NCBI GenBank assembly: GCA_002709045.1
Contig: PAPJ01000011.1
Span: forward strand, 1 to 64,000
DNA length: 64,000 bases
From: Planctomycetaceae bacterium
GTDB lineage: Bacteria; Planctomycetota; Planctomycetia; Pirellulales; Pirellulaceae
Direction of reading: 5' to 3'
The translations under genes and the position numbers were made by a program. This document shows, one piece after another, positions 1 to 9,034 of this stretch (within the stretch, counting starts at the first letter, position 1; each line of letters opens with the position of its first letter). The notes beneath the pieces were generated by a model, which did not search any database, was not told where the DNA came from, and worked only from the letters and a program-made list of their open reading frames with translations.

Positions 1-90
1 TGCGTCAGGTTTTTCGTTCAGAGATGCGTCAGGTTGCTCTGAGTTGCACCCGGCAAGTAATAGCGCAATTAGCATTAGTAATCGTTTCAT
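1..90 (-). CDS. Lipoprotein, N-terminal fragment (cut by window edge)
   Basis: Reading the minus strand from an ATG at 90 gives a classic lipoprotein signal: MKRLL, a hydrophobic stretch, then the lipobox LLAGC with the acylated Cys at residue 15. The frame stays open to the window edge (30 codons). A purine-rich AGGGAAG lies just upstream of the ATG as a ribosome binding site. After the Cys the chain is short, polar and slightly repetitive: an 11-base direct repeat at 1-11 and 25-35 encodes two 'PDA' units. The mature domain lies outside the window, so the function is unknown. The lipoprotein call rests on the signal sequence alone. Confidence 0.6.
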   Translation of the reverse strand, partial: MKRLLMLIALLLAGCNSEQPDASLNEKPDA

Positions 91-330
91 TTTTGCTTCC
101 CTGTTTATGATGTAGATTTCTACCCATTATAGATGCATTACTCTGCGATTCACGGCGCGGAAAAAGGTTGAATTCTTATGATTTTGGCAAGCAGACTGCT
201 TACAGAATCCGTGACACAAATGTGACACAGAATGGTGGGCAACAGAGCTGCACGGAGTCACCGGAGGAATCAGAAAAGGCTAGTATGCAAGTGTCTGCAC
301 TTCTGTGCAACCTACTACAAACTAGCCAAG

Positions 331-403
331 TGCCCCCACTAGGACTCGAACCTAGAACCCTCTGATTAAGAGTCAGATGCTCTGCCAGTTGAGCTATAGG
401 GGC
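331..403 (-). tRNA. tRNA-Lys (anticodon CUU)
   Basis: The minus strand folds into a full cloverleaf. The seven-pair acceptor stem is GCCCCTA with TGGGGGC, including one T-G pair. The D arm is GCTC...GAGC. The anticodon stem is TCTGA/TCAGA with the seven-base loop CTCTTAA, which places CTT in the anticodon. The T arm is CTAGG/CCTAG with a TTCGAGT loop. The discriminator base is A at 331 and no CCA is encoded. The anticodon pairs with the lysine codon AAG. The short open frames crossing this site on either strand are not genes. Confidence 0.95.
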
Positions 404-461
404 TGAAATATCTATCCTAACCCAAAGCAATAGACCGGCAAGGGGTTATCAATTTCTCCAG

Positions 462-2324
462 CTATTCGTCTTCCAGGGCCATGCCCAACTGCCCCATTTT
501 GCGATAAAGATTGGAACGATGGAGCCCCAACTGCCTTGCCACTTCGGACATATTGCCACGGCATTTTTTGATCTGACTGCGGATTAATTCAATCTGAAAG
601 TTCTTTGTCGCGTCATTTAAAGTACCGTGATAACTGATGACACCATCAGCCTCATCCTGACTGTTGGCAAATGACAGATCTTCAGCAGCTATCCGGTTTG
701 AATCACTAAGATAAATGATTCTTTCAATCATATTTCGCAGTTCACGGACGTTGCCCGGCCAATGATGAGCCAGCAGACGTTTGCGAGCAGCGGCTGATAA
801 TTTTGGTGCTTTGCGCCGCGCGCGAGTCGACAACTCTTTCAGGAAATGTTCAGCCAACAGGAGGATATCTTCACCTCGCTCTCGCAAGGCAGGCAACTCA
901 ACGGTCATGACGTTCAATCGATAGAATAAATCCTCTCGAAATCGTTTTTCACGTACCATCTCGCTCAGATCCTGATTCGTCGCAGCAATCACTCGGGCAT
1001 CCGTGTGAATCGGTGTCGAACCTCCCACTCGTACGACCATTTTGTCTTCGAGAACGCGAAGTAACTTTGCCTGTCCTGACAAACTCATGTCACCAATTTC
1101 ATCGAGTAACAAAGTCCCCCGGCTGGCTAATTCAAATTTCCCCTCGCGATCTTCACGGGCATCTGTAAAAGCCCCCTGAACATGTCCGAATAATTCGCTT
1201 TCGAGTAGGGACTCTGAGATCGCTGCACAGTTTACAGCGACTAAGGGTTCATCGCGACGGTCACTTTTAAAGTGCAAGAGCTGACTGATAACTTCTTTGC
1301 CGGTTCCATTTTCTCCCAGGATCAGAACAGCAAGATCCGTGTTGGCAATACGGTCAAGTGTGGTGCGCAGTGCCACGATTTGCGGGCACTCACCAATTAA
1401 TGACACACCTTCTGCAGCCTGTTCAGCAATGAGGCTGCGACTGGCAATAATCTGCTCTACTTCCTGTGCTTCTTCCAGTGCAGCGGCGACATGACTTGCC
1501 AGATCTTCAAGAGCTTTGAGATCCGAAGATGAAAAGGCACCGTCTTTTTTATTGAGTACTTCGAAGGCCCCGATCACTTCGCCATCGCGATCCCGCAGGG
1601 GACAGCAGATAAGATTGTTGGTTGTGAAGTCGAGCTTGTTATCCACATCCCGATTGATTTGTTCCTGACCGTCCACTTCGTCAATCCGCATCGAGTATCC
1701 GGATTGAACCACTTCTCCAACGACTCCGGCATCATCCGGTACGCGGAGTTCCGTGTCGACAATTCCTAAAGCCGGTCGAGCGACCAACTGTTCGTTTTCT
1801 TTATCCCAAAGAAAAAGACTCGCTCGCTCAGCCTCAAGTAATTGGGTTGACGCTTCAACGATCTCAAGTATCAATTGGTCTGTTTGTTTGATTCCGTGCC
1901 ACTGAGCCGCAATCTTCAAAATCGTTTCTGTTCGAATCGATCGATCCTGTAACTGTTGGTAGCAATGCCACTGAGCGATGCCGCTCAACAACGCGGCGTA
2001 AATTTCACTTAACTGTGTTAAGCCAATTTCCGGATCGGTAACATGTATGGCCATGCAGTACTGCTCAGGACTCTCCGACAAAAAACTATTTTGCGAGAAT
2101 CCCAGCCAGGTGTCTGAACCCACGATTCCGGTCGAATCTAAAGACTGCTGAAGAACGGACTCGGGTGGACTAGCTTCGCCACGACGCGCTAATTCAACCC
2201 ACCTGATGCCATCGGCTACGCGAATTACACAACCCTGAATCCAACTCTGGCCAGCAAGAATATCCGTAACTTGCTGAGGGTAGTCCTTGTCCGTAATTGA
2301 AAGTTTTAGTAGTGCATTATTCAT
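462..2324 (-). CDS. Sigma-54-dependent transcriptional activator, GAF-AAA+-Fis
   Basis: This is a 620-residue activator of sigma-54 RNA polymerase (NtrC family). The N-terminal ~130 residues are unassigned. A GAF sensor domain follows at about 130-285. The AAA+ motor has Walker A GENGTGKE at 337-344, the sigma-54 contact loop as GAFTDA at 384-389 (a variant of GAFTGA), and Walker B LLLDEIGD at about 406-413. The last ~40 residues are a Fis-type helix-turn-helix (GNMSEVARQLGLHRSNLYRK). There is no receiver domain, so control is probably through a ligand on the GAF domain or through a protein partner. The ATG at 2324 follows an AGGGG site. The gene stands alone. I found no convincing -24/-12 promoter beside it, so its targets cannot be named. 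Confidence 0.93.
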   Translation of the reverse strand: MNNALLKLSITDKDYPQQVTDILAGQSWIQGCVIRVADGIRWVELARRGEASPPESVLQQSLDSTGIVGSDTWLGFSQNSFLSESPEQYCMAIHVTDPEIGLTQLSEIYAALLSGIAQWHCYQQLQDRSIRTETILKIAAQWHGIKQTDQLILEIVEASTQLLEAERASLFLWDKENEQLVARPALGIVDTELRVPDDAGVVGEVVQSGYSMRIDEVDGQEQINRDVDNKLDFTTNNLICCPLRDRDGEVIGAFEVLNKKDGAFSSSDLKALEDLASHVAAALEEAQEVEQIIASRSLIAEQAAEGVSLIGECPQIVALRTTLDRIANTDLAVLILGENGTGKEVISQLLHFKSDRRDEPLVAVNCAAISESLLESELFGHVQGAFTDAREDREGKFELASRGTLLLDEIGDMSLSGQAKLLRVLEDKMVVRVGGSTPIHTDARVIAATNQDLSEMVREKRFREDLFYRLNVMTVELPALRERGEDILLLAEHFLKELSTRARRKAPKLSAAARKRLLAHHWPGNVRELRNMIERIIYLSDSNRIAAEDLSFANSQDEADGVISYHGTLNDATKNFQIELIRSQIKKCRGNMSEVARQLGLHRSNLYRKMGQLGMALEDE

Positions 2325-2555
2325 AATAAACCCCTGTATTCAATATGATACACTAATTAGGCCTGCATGTGTAGTCATAATGATTAAAAAGAATCTAATT
2401 TCAATAGGTTTAATTGGTTTGTTCGATCGTTGGCATGATATAGGTTGCGGACAATCTGACTTTGTTGAATTAGACTAGGTTTGTATCGGAGTACAGCGGT
2501 GGCTTCTCTGTTAGGCTGAAAAAGTGGGTGCTCTTTTTAAGGTGGCAAGCAAAAT

Positions 2556-3941
2556 ATGATCGATTTGAGTCAGGAGCTAGTGATTGATTCGTTAGCTGGA
2601 TTACTCGAAAATTTTTGGAATGTTTCTGGCGAGAAGATCGCAAAGCTCGAATCGGAACGAGACCCTGATGAGGGCACGCCGGTTTTCACTGTCGAGGGGC
2701 AATACGTAGCTCAGGGCTGGACTGAGTGGACGCAGGGATTCCAGTTCGGCTCTTCGATTATTCAATACGATGCCACCGGTGATTCAGAATTTCTCGAAAG
2801 CGGCCGTCGGGCAACGGTCGAATATATGGCATCGCATGTTACTCATTTTGGCGTCCATGACCATGGCTTCAATAATGTCAGCACCTATGGTGCCTTACGC
2901 CGTTTAATGCTTGAAGGCCGATTACCGGCCAACCAGTGGGAGTTGCAATTTTACGAATTGGCACTCAAAAGCAGCGCTGCCGTACAAGCTTATCGTTGGT
3001 CTGAAACCGTGGATGGTGATGGATTCATTTACTCGTTCAATGGTCCACACTCGCTCTTTTGTGATACGATCCGCAGTCTTCGCAGCCTGTCAGTTGGGCA
3101 TCAGCTTGGGCATGAGCTAATGCATGAAAATGATGACCGGGTTTCCTTGCTCGATCGCATGTTACAGCATGCCCGTAGTACCGCTCGCTACAGCGTTTAC
3201 TATGGTGAAGGTCGTGATGACTATGACCAGTGGGGACGAGTGGCTCATGAAAGTATCTTTAATGTGAATGACGGTCGTTATCGCTGCCCCGGCACTCAAC
3301 AGGGATACTCCCCATTCACTACCTGGACGCGTGGACTGGCCTGGATCATGACCGGATACCCGGAACAACTTGAATTCCTGCAAACCATCAGTGACGACGA
3401 GCTTGAACTCTACGGTGGCCGGCAGCAGATCGAAACCATGATGCTTAAAGCTGCCCGGGCAAGTTGTGACTTTTTCATTGAAAACACACCTACCGACGGC
3501 ATTCCTTATTGGGATACAGGAGCACCTGAATTGTCACAAATCGGCGACTACCTCAATACAGCTTCGGATCCGTTCAATCATCATGAGCCCGTAGATAGTT
3601 CGGCTGCTGCCATTGGGGTGCAGGGATTACTTCGTCTGGGAAGATTCCTTAACCAAAGAGGCGAAGATGGCGACAAATACATTCAGGCAGGATTAGTCAG
3701 CGCCAGGTCTTTACTAAGTGATCCGTATTTATGTTCGGATCCAAACCATCAAGGACTTTTGTTGCACAGCGTTTACCATCGTCCTCGTGGTTGGGATTAT
3801 ATGCCTGACGAATCCCGGGTACCTCGTGGTGAAGCCTGTATGTGGGGTGACTATCACCTTCGTGAGCTTGCTTTGTATCTTCAGCGACTGATTGATGATG
3901 GCCCGTATTACACCTTCTTTTCCGCGAGCTACCAAGCGTAA
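2556..3941 (+). CDS. Glycoside hydrolase family 88-like protein
   Basis: The 461-residue protein resembles unsaturated uronyl hydrolases (GH88), which remove the unsaturated uronic acid that polysaccharide lyases leave on oligosaccharides. Visible family marks are HDHGF at 101-105 (the GH88 HDLGF segment with its catalytic Asp, here D102), a TWTRGLAW segment near 250, DSSAAAIGVQGLL near 347, and a closing MWGDYHLRELAL. These belong to an (alpha/alpha)6 barrel. There is no signal peptide, so it should be cytoplasmic, as is usual for the family. The start is supported by AAGGTGG about 10 bases upstream. It leads a tight run with the next two genes (33- and 32-base gaps). Similarity to family motifs is clear, but I cannot fix the substrate. 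Confidence 0.72.
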   Translation: MIDLSQELVIDSLAGLLENFWNVSGEKIAKLESERDPDEGTPVFTVEGQYVAQGWTEWTQGFQFGSSIIQYDATGDSEFLESGRRATVEYMASHVTHFGVHDHGFNNVSTYGALRRLMLEGRLPANQWELQFYELALKSSAAVQAYRWSETVDGDGFIYSFNGPHSLFCDTIRSLRSLSVGHQLGHELMHENDDRVSLLDRMLQHARSTARYSVYYGEGRDDYDQWGRVAHESIFNVNDGRYRCPGTQQGYSPFTTWTRGLAWIMTGYPEQLEFLQTISDDELELYGGRQQIETMMLKAARASCDFFIENTPTDGIPYWDTGAPELSQIGDYLNTASDPFNHHEPVDSSAAAIGVQGLLRLGRFLNQRGEDGDKYIQAGLVSARSLLSDPYLCSDPNHQGLLLHSVYHRPRGWDYMPDESRVPRGEACMWGDYHLRELALYLQRLIDDGPYYTFFSASYQA

Positions 3942-3974
3942 CCTCCATTTATTTACCTAGAGGAAAACGCCCCA

Positions 3975-6032
3975 ATGCGTTTCTTTTCATTTGTCACAGC
4001 ATACCTGTTTGCTTTATTACTTTTTGCTACGCCGAACACCGTCCAGGCAAAAGTTGAGAGATTTGAAATTACAGAAAAAACTCTTTTTGCGGAAGGAAAA
4101 GAGTTTGGCGCAACCGGAACATATGATTTGCTGCAAGGTAAGGTTTATTTTGCATTGGACCCGGCACTGCGGCAAAATCAACGGGTTGTTGATCTTGAAT
4201 TAGTGACTCCTGGTTCTGATGGACTCATACGTTTCTTTGCCGATTTGGTTATCCTCACCCCAACAAACCCGGCAAAATCAAGCGGGGCAGTACTTTACGA
4301 TGTCAACAATCGTGGCAATATGCGGACATTGGACTTTTTCAATAATGCCAAAGGTGGAAATAGTCTCGACACCAAAGCTCATGCCGGCAACGGGTTTCTA
4401 ATGAACCATGGTTGGACTGTGATTTCGAGCGGATGGGACGGAGAACTACTGACGGGAACTTCCCGATTAAAGCTATATCCACCAACTCTGGGCAAAGACA
4501 TTACCGGATTAGTTCGCTATGAGTTCACACTGGCTAAAGGAAAGCAATCCGGTGGGATTACAGCAACAGGACACGGTGCTTTTCAGTATGAAGATGCAAA
4601 GATTAGTGCGGCGACGCTGACAAAGCGTCCTCATGCTCGAGCTGCACGCACTCTCATTCCCCGCGCACAATGGTTTACGGAAATCAGAGAAACTGATAAC
4701 CCTCAGCCTGGCGATCAAAAAAAGATCGACCTTTATCTAACCACTAAAGCAGAACAGGGACAAATCTATGAACTGATTTATCTGGCGCATTCTCCTCAGG
4801 TCCACGGCACATGTTTTACTTCCGTTCGTGATTTAATTGATGCCGTAAAGACAGGGCAGGGTGAAGGAAATCCTCTGCTGTTTAATGGCAATTCTTACCT
4901 CAAGCGAGCTCATGCTTTTGGGATTTCGCAGGCCGGTCGTTATCTGCGGGAGTTCCTTTATTCAGGATTTAATGAATCAGAGTCTGGAACCAAGGTTTTT
5001 GATGGTCTGATTCCTCATGTATCCGGCGGAGGTATGGGGTCCTTCAATCATCGTTTTGCTCAGCCAACACGGTTTTCCGGACAGAGGTTCAACCATGACT
5101 ATCCGGTTGATCGATTTCCATTTACTTACGATAGTCAAAGGCATCCGTTTCGCGATTTTGAAGATGGGTTACTAGAGCAAGCCAGAGCGACTCGCACAGT
5201 ACCAAAAATAGTCCATACGCAATCCAGCTCGGAATACTGGCATCGCGCCGGTTCCCTAACGCATACCGATCCTTTAGGCAGGTATGATACCCGATCTGCC
5301 CGCAACGTCCGCTTTTATACGTTCGGTGGCACTCAGCACGGACCGGCAAAATATCCGACATCAAAAGGAAATGCCGCTTATCCTAAGAACCCTGCTGACT
5401 TTCGGCCGTTGATGAGAAGTATCCTTCTTAAACTCGATGGTTGGGTACGGGGCCGACCAATGCCTGCCAGCATTATCCCCACGATTAGGTCGGCAACGCT
5501 TGTACACTGGGAGCAACATTCGGTTGGATTCCCTGATCTGCCGGAGATAAGTTATCCAACGGTTATTCATCAACCAAATGATTGGTATTACGGAGTCAAC
5601 TGGGAATCGGATCAAAGTAAAATTCAGCTCCACCCGCCTCAAATGCGAAACGACTATCGCGTGCTGGTGCCGAAAGTTGATGCGGACGGGAATGAACTTG
5701 GTTGTTTGCAACCTCCGGAAGTTGCCGTGCCACTGGGAACGTACACAAGTTGGAATCTGTATCCCAAAGATCATCCGGCACGTCCGGATCTTGTCGGCTT
5801 ATCCGGGGCATTTCTTCCCTTTGAAAAGACAAAGCCAGCACGGGAAGAATCCGGTGATCCGCGATTATCGATTTTGGAACGGTATTTGACCCGGCAAGAT
5901 TACCTGACAGCGTTTCAGGCAGCCTGCAAACAATTAGTAAAACGGGGCTTCTTGTTGGAATCGGAAATCCCCGTTCTATTAGAGAAACATGGTGAGCGTT
6001 ATCTGGACTTAGCCGGATCGACCGATAATTAA
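3975..6032 (+). CDS. Secreted alpha/beta hydrolase-domain protein
   Basis: This 685-residue protein has an N-terminal signal peptide (hydrophobic core to about 20, likely cleavage after VQA). A nucleophile elbow G-I-S-Q-A-G places Ser at about residue 318. The overall length and sequence fit the large 'alpha/beta hydrolase domain' family (Abhydrolase_10 type), whose substrates are poorly defined esters or lactones. It is translated from an ATG preceded by AGAGGAAA. The gene lies 33 bases after the GH88-like gene and 32 before the transporter, so the three are probably co-transcribed. A periplasmic esterase removing acyl groups from an oligosaccharide is one possible role, inferred only from the neighbours. 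Confidence 0.7.
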   Translation: MRFFSFVTAYLFALLLFATPNTVQAKVERFEITEKTLFAEGKEFGATGTYDLLQGKVYFALDPALRQNQRVVDLELVTPGSDGLIRFFADLVILTPTNPAKSSGAVLYDVNNRGNMRTLDFFNNAKGGNSLDTKAHAGNGFLMNHGWTVISSGWDGELLTGTSRLKLYPPTLGKDITGLVRYEFTLAKGKQSGGITATGHGAFQYEDAKISAATLTKRPHARAARTLIPRAQWFTEIRETDNPQPGDQKKIDLYLTTKAEQGQIYELIYLAHSPQVHGTCFTSVRDLIDAVKTGQGEGNPLLFNGNSYLKRAHAFGISQAGRYLREFLYSGFNESESGTKVFDGLIPHVSGGGMGSFNHRFAQPTRFSGQRFNHDYPVDRFPFTYDSQRHPFRDFEDGLLEQARATRTVPKIVHTQSSSEYWHRAGSLTHTDPLGRYDTRSARNVRFYTFGGTQHGPAKYPTSKGNAAYPKNPADFRPLMRSILLKLDGWVRGRPMPASIIPTIRSATLVHWEQHSVGFPDLPEISYPTVIHQPNDWYYGVNWESDQSKIQLHPPQMRNDYRVLVPKVDADGNELGCLQPPEVAVPLGTYTSWNLYPKDHPARPDLVGLSGAFLPFEKTKPAREESGDPRLSILERYLTRQDYLTAFQAACKQLVKRGFLLESEIPVLLEKHGERYLDLAGSTDN

Positions 6033-6064
6033 AAAGTTCGAAAACTCAGGATATACCAGCCAGC

Positions 6065-8293
6065 ATGAAAAACGCCTGGGTTCGTAAACTCTATCTCACG
6101 CATCAGCAATTATTATTGCCGGCCATTATTTCCATTACGGTCCTGGCTGCAATCGGCTTTCAACGATTTTCCTTCGATAATGAAGCACGCGGGTTGTTTC
6201 GCACCAACGACTCAACATTCGATCAACTGGAAGAAATCTTTGCGCAGTTCAGGCCTGATGAAAACGATTGTCTGGTTGTTTTGAAGAACCCCGATTCGAC
6301 GTTCTTTAGTGAGCGTCACGTACGGCAGATGCAGAATCTGGTGACCATACTTGAAAAAGATTCACTGGTCAGTCATGTGGTATCTATCTTTAGCCCGGAG
6401 ATGCTTGTTTGTGACCCTTTACCACGCCCGTTGGTTCCCCGATCAGATATAGACGGAGTGGATTGGATCAAAGTTGAAAAAGAGGTGCTTAGCCATCCGA
6501 TTGCAGCTGGGAACCTAATAACACCTGATGGTCAGGCGATGATGATGGTTATTCAGCTTGGTAATGATGATTTACTTGTTAGTGATTATCAGCCTACGGT
6601 CGATCAGCTCAGACAGGTCATTGTCGATTGGCGGGAGAAGTCAGGAATGATGGCTTATTTAACTGGTTTACCTCCGGTTCGAGTGGAGATTTTCCGTTCG
6701 ATTAAGACTGATACTTTCAACCTAATGCTTGCTGGTGCTCTGGTAGCCGTTTTTATTGCTTTGGTAGCTTTTAGAAATTGGGCGTTGGCATTTATGGCGG
6801 TGGCCGGAGCTGGAATTGGAAGTTTTTGGGCCTTGGGACTACTCAGCTTAACCGGTGTCAAAATCAATTTGATTACCACCATTCTGCCGGTTCTTGTTGT
6901 GGTAATCGGATTGACCGATGCGGTACATCTGGTCTTTGATATTCGGGAATCACGAGTGCGGGGTATCAAACCATCCCGTGCTGCCTGGCTGGCCGTGCGA
7001 CGATTGGGCATTGCCTGTGCTTTTACATCCGTTACTACAGCTATTGGTTTTGGTTCATTGAGTGTCAGTAGCATCGAAGTGATTCGTCAGTTCGGGATTA
7101 CCTGTGCTGTGGGGACATTGATTACCTTTCTGGCAGTTCTGCTTATTGTTCCCTGGCTGGCGTCGACCAGGCTGGTTGGTGGTGCTTATCGTGGACAAGT
7201 CAGCCGGGATTCGGTTTGGCTAAAGAATTTCTCCGGAGCTTACGCCGACTTTCTGTTAAAGCATCGTTACGTTGTTTTGGGTGTTTTCGGAATCTTTATG
7301 GTTTGGATGACAATGACGACGCTGCGTTTGTATCCGGACAGTCATATTAATGAGTCGATTCCTAAAGGAAGTGAAGCCGAAGTTGCATTGCGTGAGGTGG
7401 ATCAGCAATTTGGTGGAATGCTCAGTTCGATTGTTCTGGTGCAATGGGATCCTGCCCGACAGGATCTGGGTGATCCTTATGATGTGTTACGATCTGTTGA
7501 ATCAGAAATTGATCAGCAGACGGCGATGATCAATCCGATGTCGATTCTTAATTTCAATGCTGTGGTTGATCAAAGTCCTTTAATTTCACTACCCGGGGAA
7601 ATTAAAGAGCAGTGGTATCGTCCGGATTTAGGGCGGGCGATTATTGTGGCCCGACTAGCAGATCAGGGAATGCACTATCACCGCGGTGTTATCAGGAAAT
7701 TTCGTGAGCAAATGGCATTAGTTGAGGCACGCCACGAGGGCTTTCAAATCTCAGTATCCGGTTCAGCAGTCGTGGCATCTCGAAACCTCTCGACCATGAT
7801 CAATGATCTGGTAAAGTCGTTAATCATCGCAGCCGCTGTAATCATTCTGGTGTTAACAGCCATGTTCCGGTCAATCAAAATGGGATTGGTTAGTTTGCTC
7901 CCTAACTGTTTGCCGTTGTTGTTTACGGCAAGTTATTTAGTGTGGACTGGTGAGCCTCTGCGGTTGACGAGCGTTCTGCTGTTTACCGTTAGTTTAGGGA
8001 TTGCCGTTGACGATACGATTCATTTTTTAGTTCGTTTTCGTCGTGAGCAGTCTGAGGGTAAATCGGTGGATGAGTCGATTCGTAACTCGATTACTTCGGT
8101 TGGAGCTGCGCTTGTCGTCAGTACACTTGTTTTGATTGCAGGTTTTTCCGCGAGTGCGATCAGTGTTATGCCTCACAGCCAATTGTTTTCCAAGCTGGCA
8201 TGTATCTCTGTCGTGATCGCTTTTCTCGGTGACATGGTTCTATTACCGGTTATTTTGCGGATTTTCTATCAAGACAAATCGGCGGACGCATAG
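6065..8293 (+). CDS. RND/MMPL-family transporter
   Basis: The 742-residue protein has the two-fold plan of RND/MMPL exporters. One membrane helix near the N-terminus is followed by a large periplasmic loop, five to six helices, a second loop and another set of helices. Matching acidic motifs in the two halves are GLTDAVHLVFD in the first and AVDDTIHFLVRFRRE in the second. These sit in the helices that carry the proton relay in this superfamily. The family moves lipids, hopanoids and other hydrophobic compounds, driven by proton flow. It is the last gene of the run that begins at 2556. No adaptor or outer-membrane channel is nearby, so the substrate is unknown. Confidence 0.85.
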   Translation: MKNAWVRKLYLTHQQLLLPAIISITVLAAIGFQRFSFDNEARGLFRTNDSTFDQLEEIFAQFRPDENDCLVVLKNPDSTFFSERHVRQMQNLVTILEKDSLVSHVVSIFSPEMLVCDPLPRPLVPRSDIDGVDWIKVEKEVLSHPIAAGNLITPDGQAMMMVIQLGNDDLLVSDYQPTVDQLRQVIVDWREKSGMMAYLTGLPPVRVEIFRSIKTDTFNLMLAGALVAVFIALVAFRNWALAFMAVAGAGIGSFWALGLLSLTGVKINLITTILPVLVVVIGLTDAVHLVFDIRESRVRGIKPSRAAWLAVRRLGIACAFTSVTTAIGFGSLSVSSIEVIRQFGITCAVGTLITFLAVLLIVPWLASTRLVGGAYRGQVSRDSVWLKNFSGAYADFLLKHRYVVLGVFGIFMVWMTMTTLRLYPDSHINESIPKGSEAEVALREVDQQFGGMLSSIVLVQWDPARQDLGDPYDVLRSVESEIDQQTAMINPMSILNFNAVVDQSPLISLPGEIKEQWYRPDLGRAIIVARLADQGMHYHRGVIRKFREQMALVEARHEGFQISVSGSAVVASRNLSTMINDLVKSLIIAAAVIILVLTAMFRSIKMGLVSLLPNCLPLLFTASYLVWTGEPLRLTSVLLFTVSLGIAVDDTIHFLVRFRREQSEGKSVDESIRNSITSVGAALVVSTLVLIAGFSASAISVMPHSQLFSKLACISVVIAFLGDMVLLPVILRIFYQDKSADA

Positions 8294-8426
8294 TGACGCG
8301 TTCAATTGAAGCAGGTGGCTTTTCCATACGGATTAGCTGTGCTACATTGGAATTAAGGTCAGAATTAGCCGTTTTAATGAGATTTATTCACCTCGAACAC
8401 CTAATAATTTCAGGAGAAAATAAGCC

Positions 8427-8948
8427 ATGCTAACAGTTGGCGATAAGTTTCCAGAGTACAACGTAAAGTGCAATGTAGGGTCAGATCCGGAGAGCCTTAA
8501 AGGTTTGACGAACGCTGATTACGATGGCAAGTGGGTTTGTTACTTCTTCTACCCGAAGGACTTCACTTTTATTTGTCCCACAGAAATTGCTGAATTCAAC
8601 ACTCAGCTTGCTGAATTCAATGATCGTGATTGTCAGGTTGTTGGTGGTAGCACCGACAACGAATACTGTCATCTTGCCTGGTGTCAGTCTCACGATGATC
8701 TAAAAGATCTCGCTTATCCGTTAATTGGTGCTCAGCGTCTTGCTCACGATTTGGGTATTGTGGATCAGAATGCGGACGTTTGTCTGCGTGCGACGTTTCT
8801 AGTGGATCCAAACGGAGTTATCCAGTGGTCCAGTGCTAACGCTTTGAGCGTTGGGCGTAACGTGAATGAAATCCTGCGAGTGCTGGATGCTATTCAGTCA
8901 GACGAACTGTGCCCATGTAACTGGAAGAAGGGAGATCCAACGCTATAA
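8427..8948 (+). CDS. ahpC: Peroxiredoxin AhpC, mycobacterial type
   Basis: This 173-residue thiol peroxidase reduces H2O2, organic peroxides and peroxynitrite. The peroxidatic Cys is C50 in DFTFICPTE. The C-terminal tail carries LCPCNWKKGDPTL with C162 and C164, matching the two extra Cys of Mycobacterium AhpC (C174/C176 there), which are recycled by AhpD rather than AhpF. The protein ends right after this motif and so lacks the short extra tail of the mycobacterial enzyme. The start ATG follows CAGGAGAAAATAAGCC, a strong ribosome binding site. A bidirectional terminator lies downstream. An ahpD gene follows 1.5 kb away with one reversed gene between, which supports the partner assignment. 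Confidence 0.93.
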   Translation: MLTVGDKFPEYNVKCNVGSDPESLKGLTNADYDGKWVCYFFYPKDFTFICPTEIAEFNTQLAEFNDRDCQVVGGSTDNEYCHLAWCQSHDDLKDLAYPLIGAQRLAHDLGIVDQNADVCLRATFLVDPNGVIQWSSANALSVGRNVNEILRVLDAIQSDELCPCNWKKGDPTL

Positions 8949-8975
8949 GCGATTGGATTCTACTTCTAACGACAC

Positions 8976-9015
8976 AAAAAAATCCTGCCCGGCAATTTGT
9001 CAGGCAGGATTTTTT
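8976..9015. terminator. Bidirectional rho-independent terminator
   Basis: A perfect hairpin pairs AAAAAATCCTGCC (8977-8989) with GGCAGGATTTTTT (9003-9015) around a 13-base loop. It carries A/T runs on both sides, so it can stop ahpC from the left and the TPR lipoprotein gene from the right. Confidence 0.88.
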
Positions 9016-9034
9016 ATTTGTTTTATTAGATGGT

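Noticed and set aside
168..430. Short open frames on both strands across the tRNA region
   Set aside because: They run through the tRNA-Lys cloverleaf, which explains the open reading; neither has a ribosome binding site.
2431..2460. TGGCAT...TTGC as a sigma-54 promoter upstream of the GH88-like gene
   Set aside because: The distance between GG and GC is about 15 bases and not the required 12, so it does not fit a -24/-12 site.
5361..5774. 137-codon minus-strand frame inside the alpha/beta hydrolase gene
   Set aside because: No family marks and no ribosome binding site; the sense gene is continuous.
6655..7074. 139-codon minus-strand frame inside the MMPL gene
   Set aside because: It is antisense to a well-supported membrane protein; its content reflects reversed hydrophobic codons and it has no start signal.
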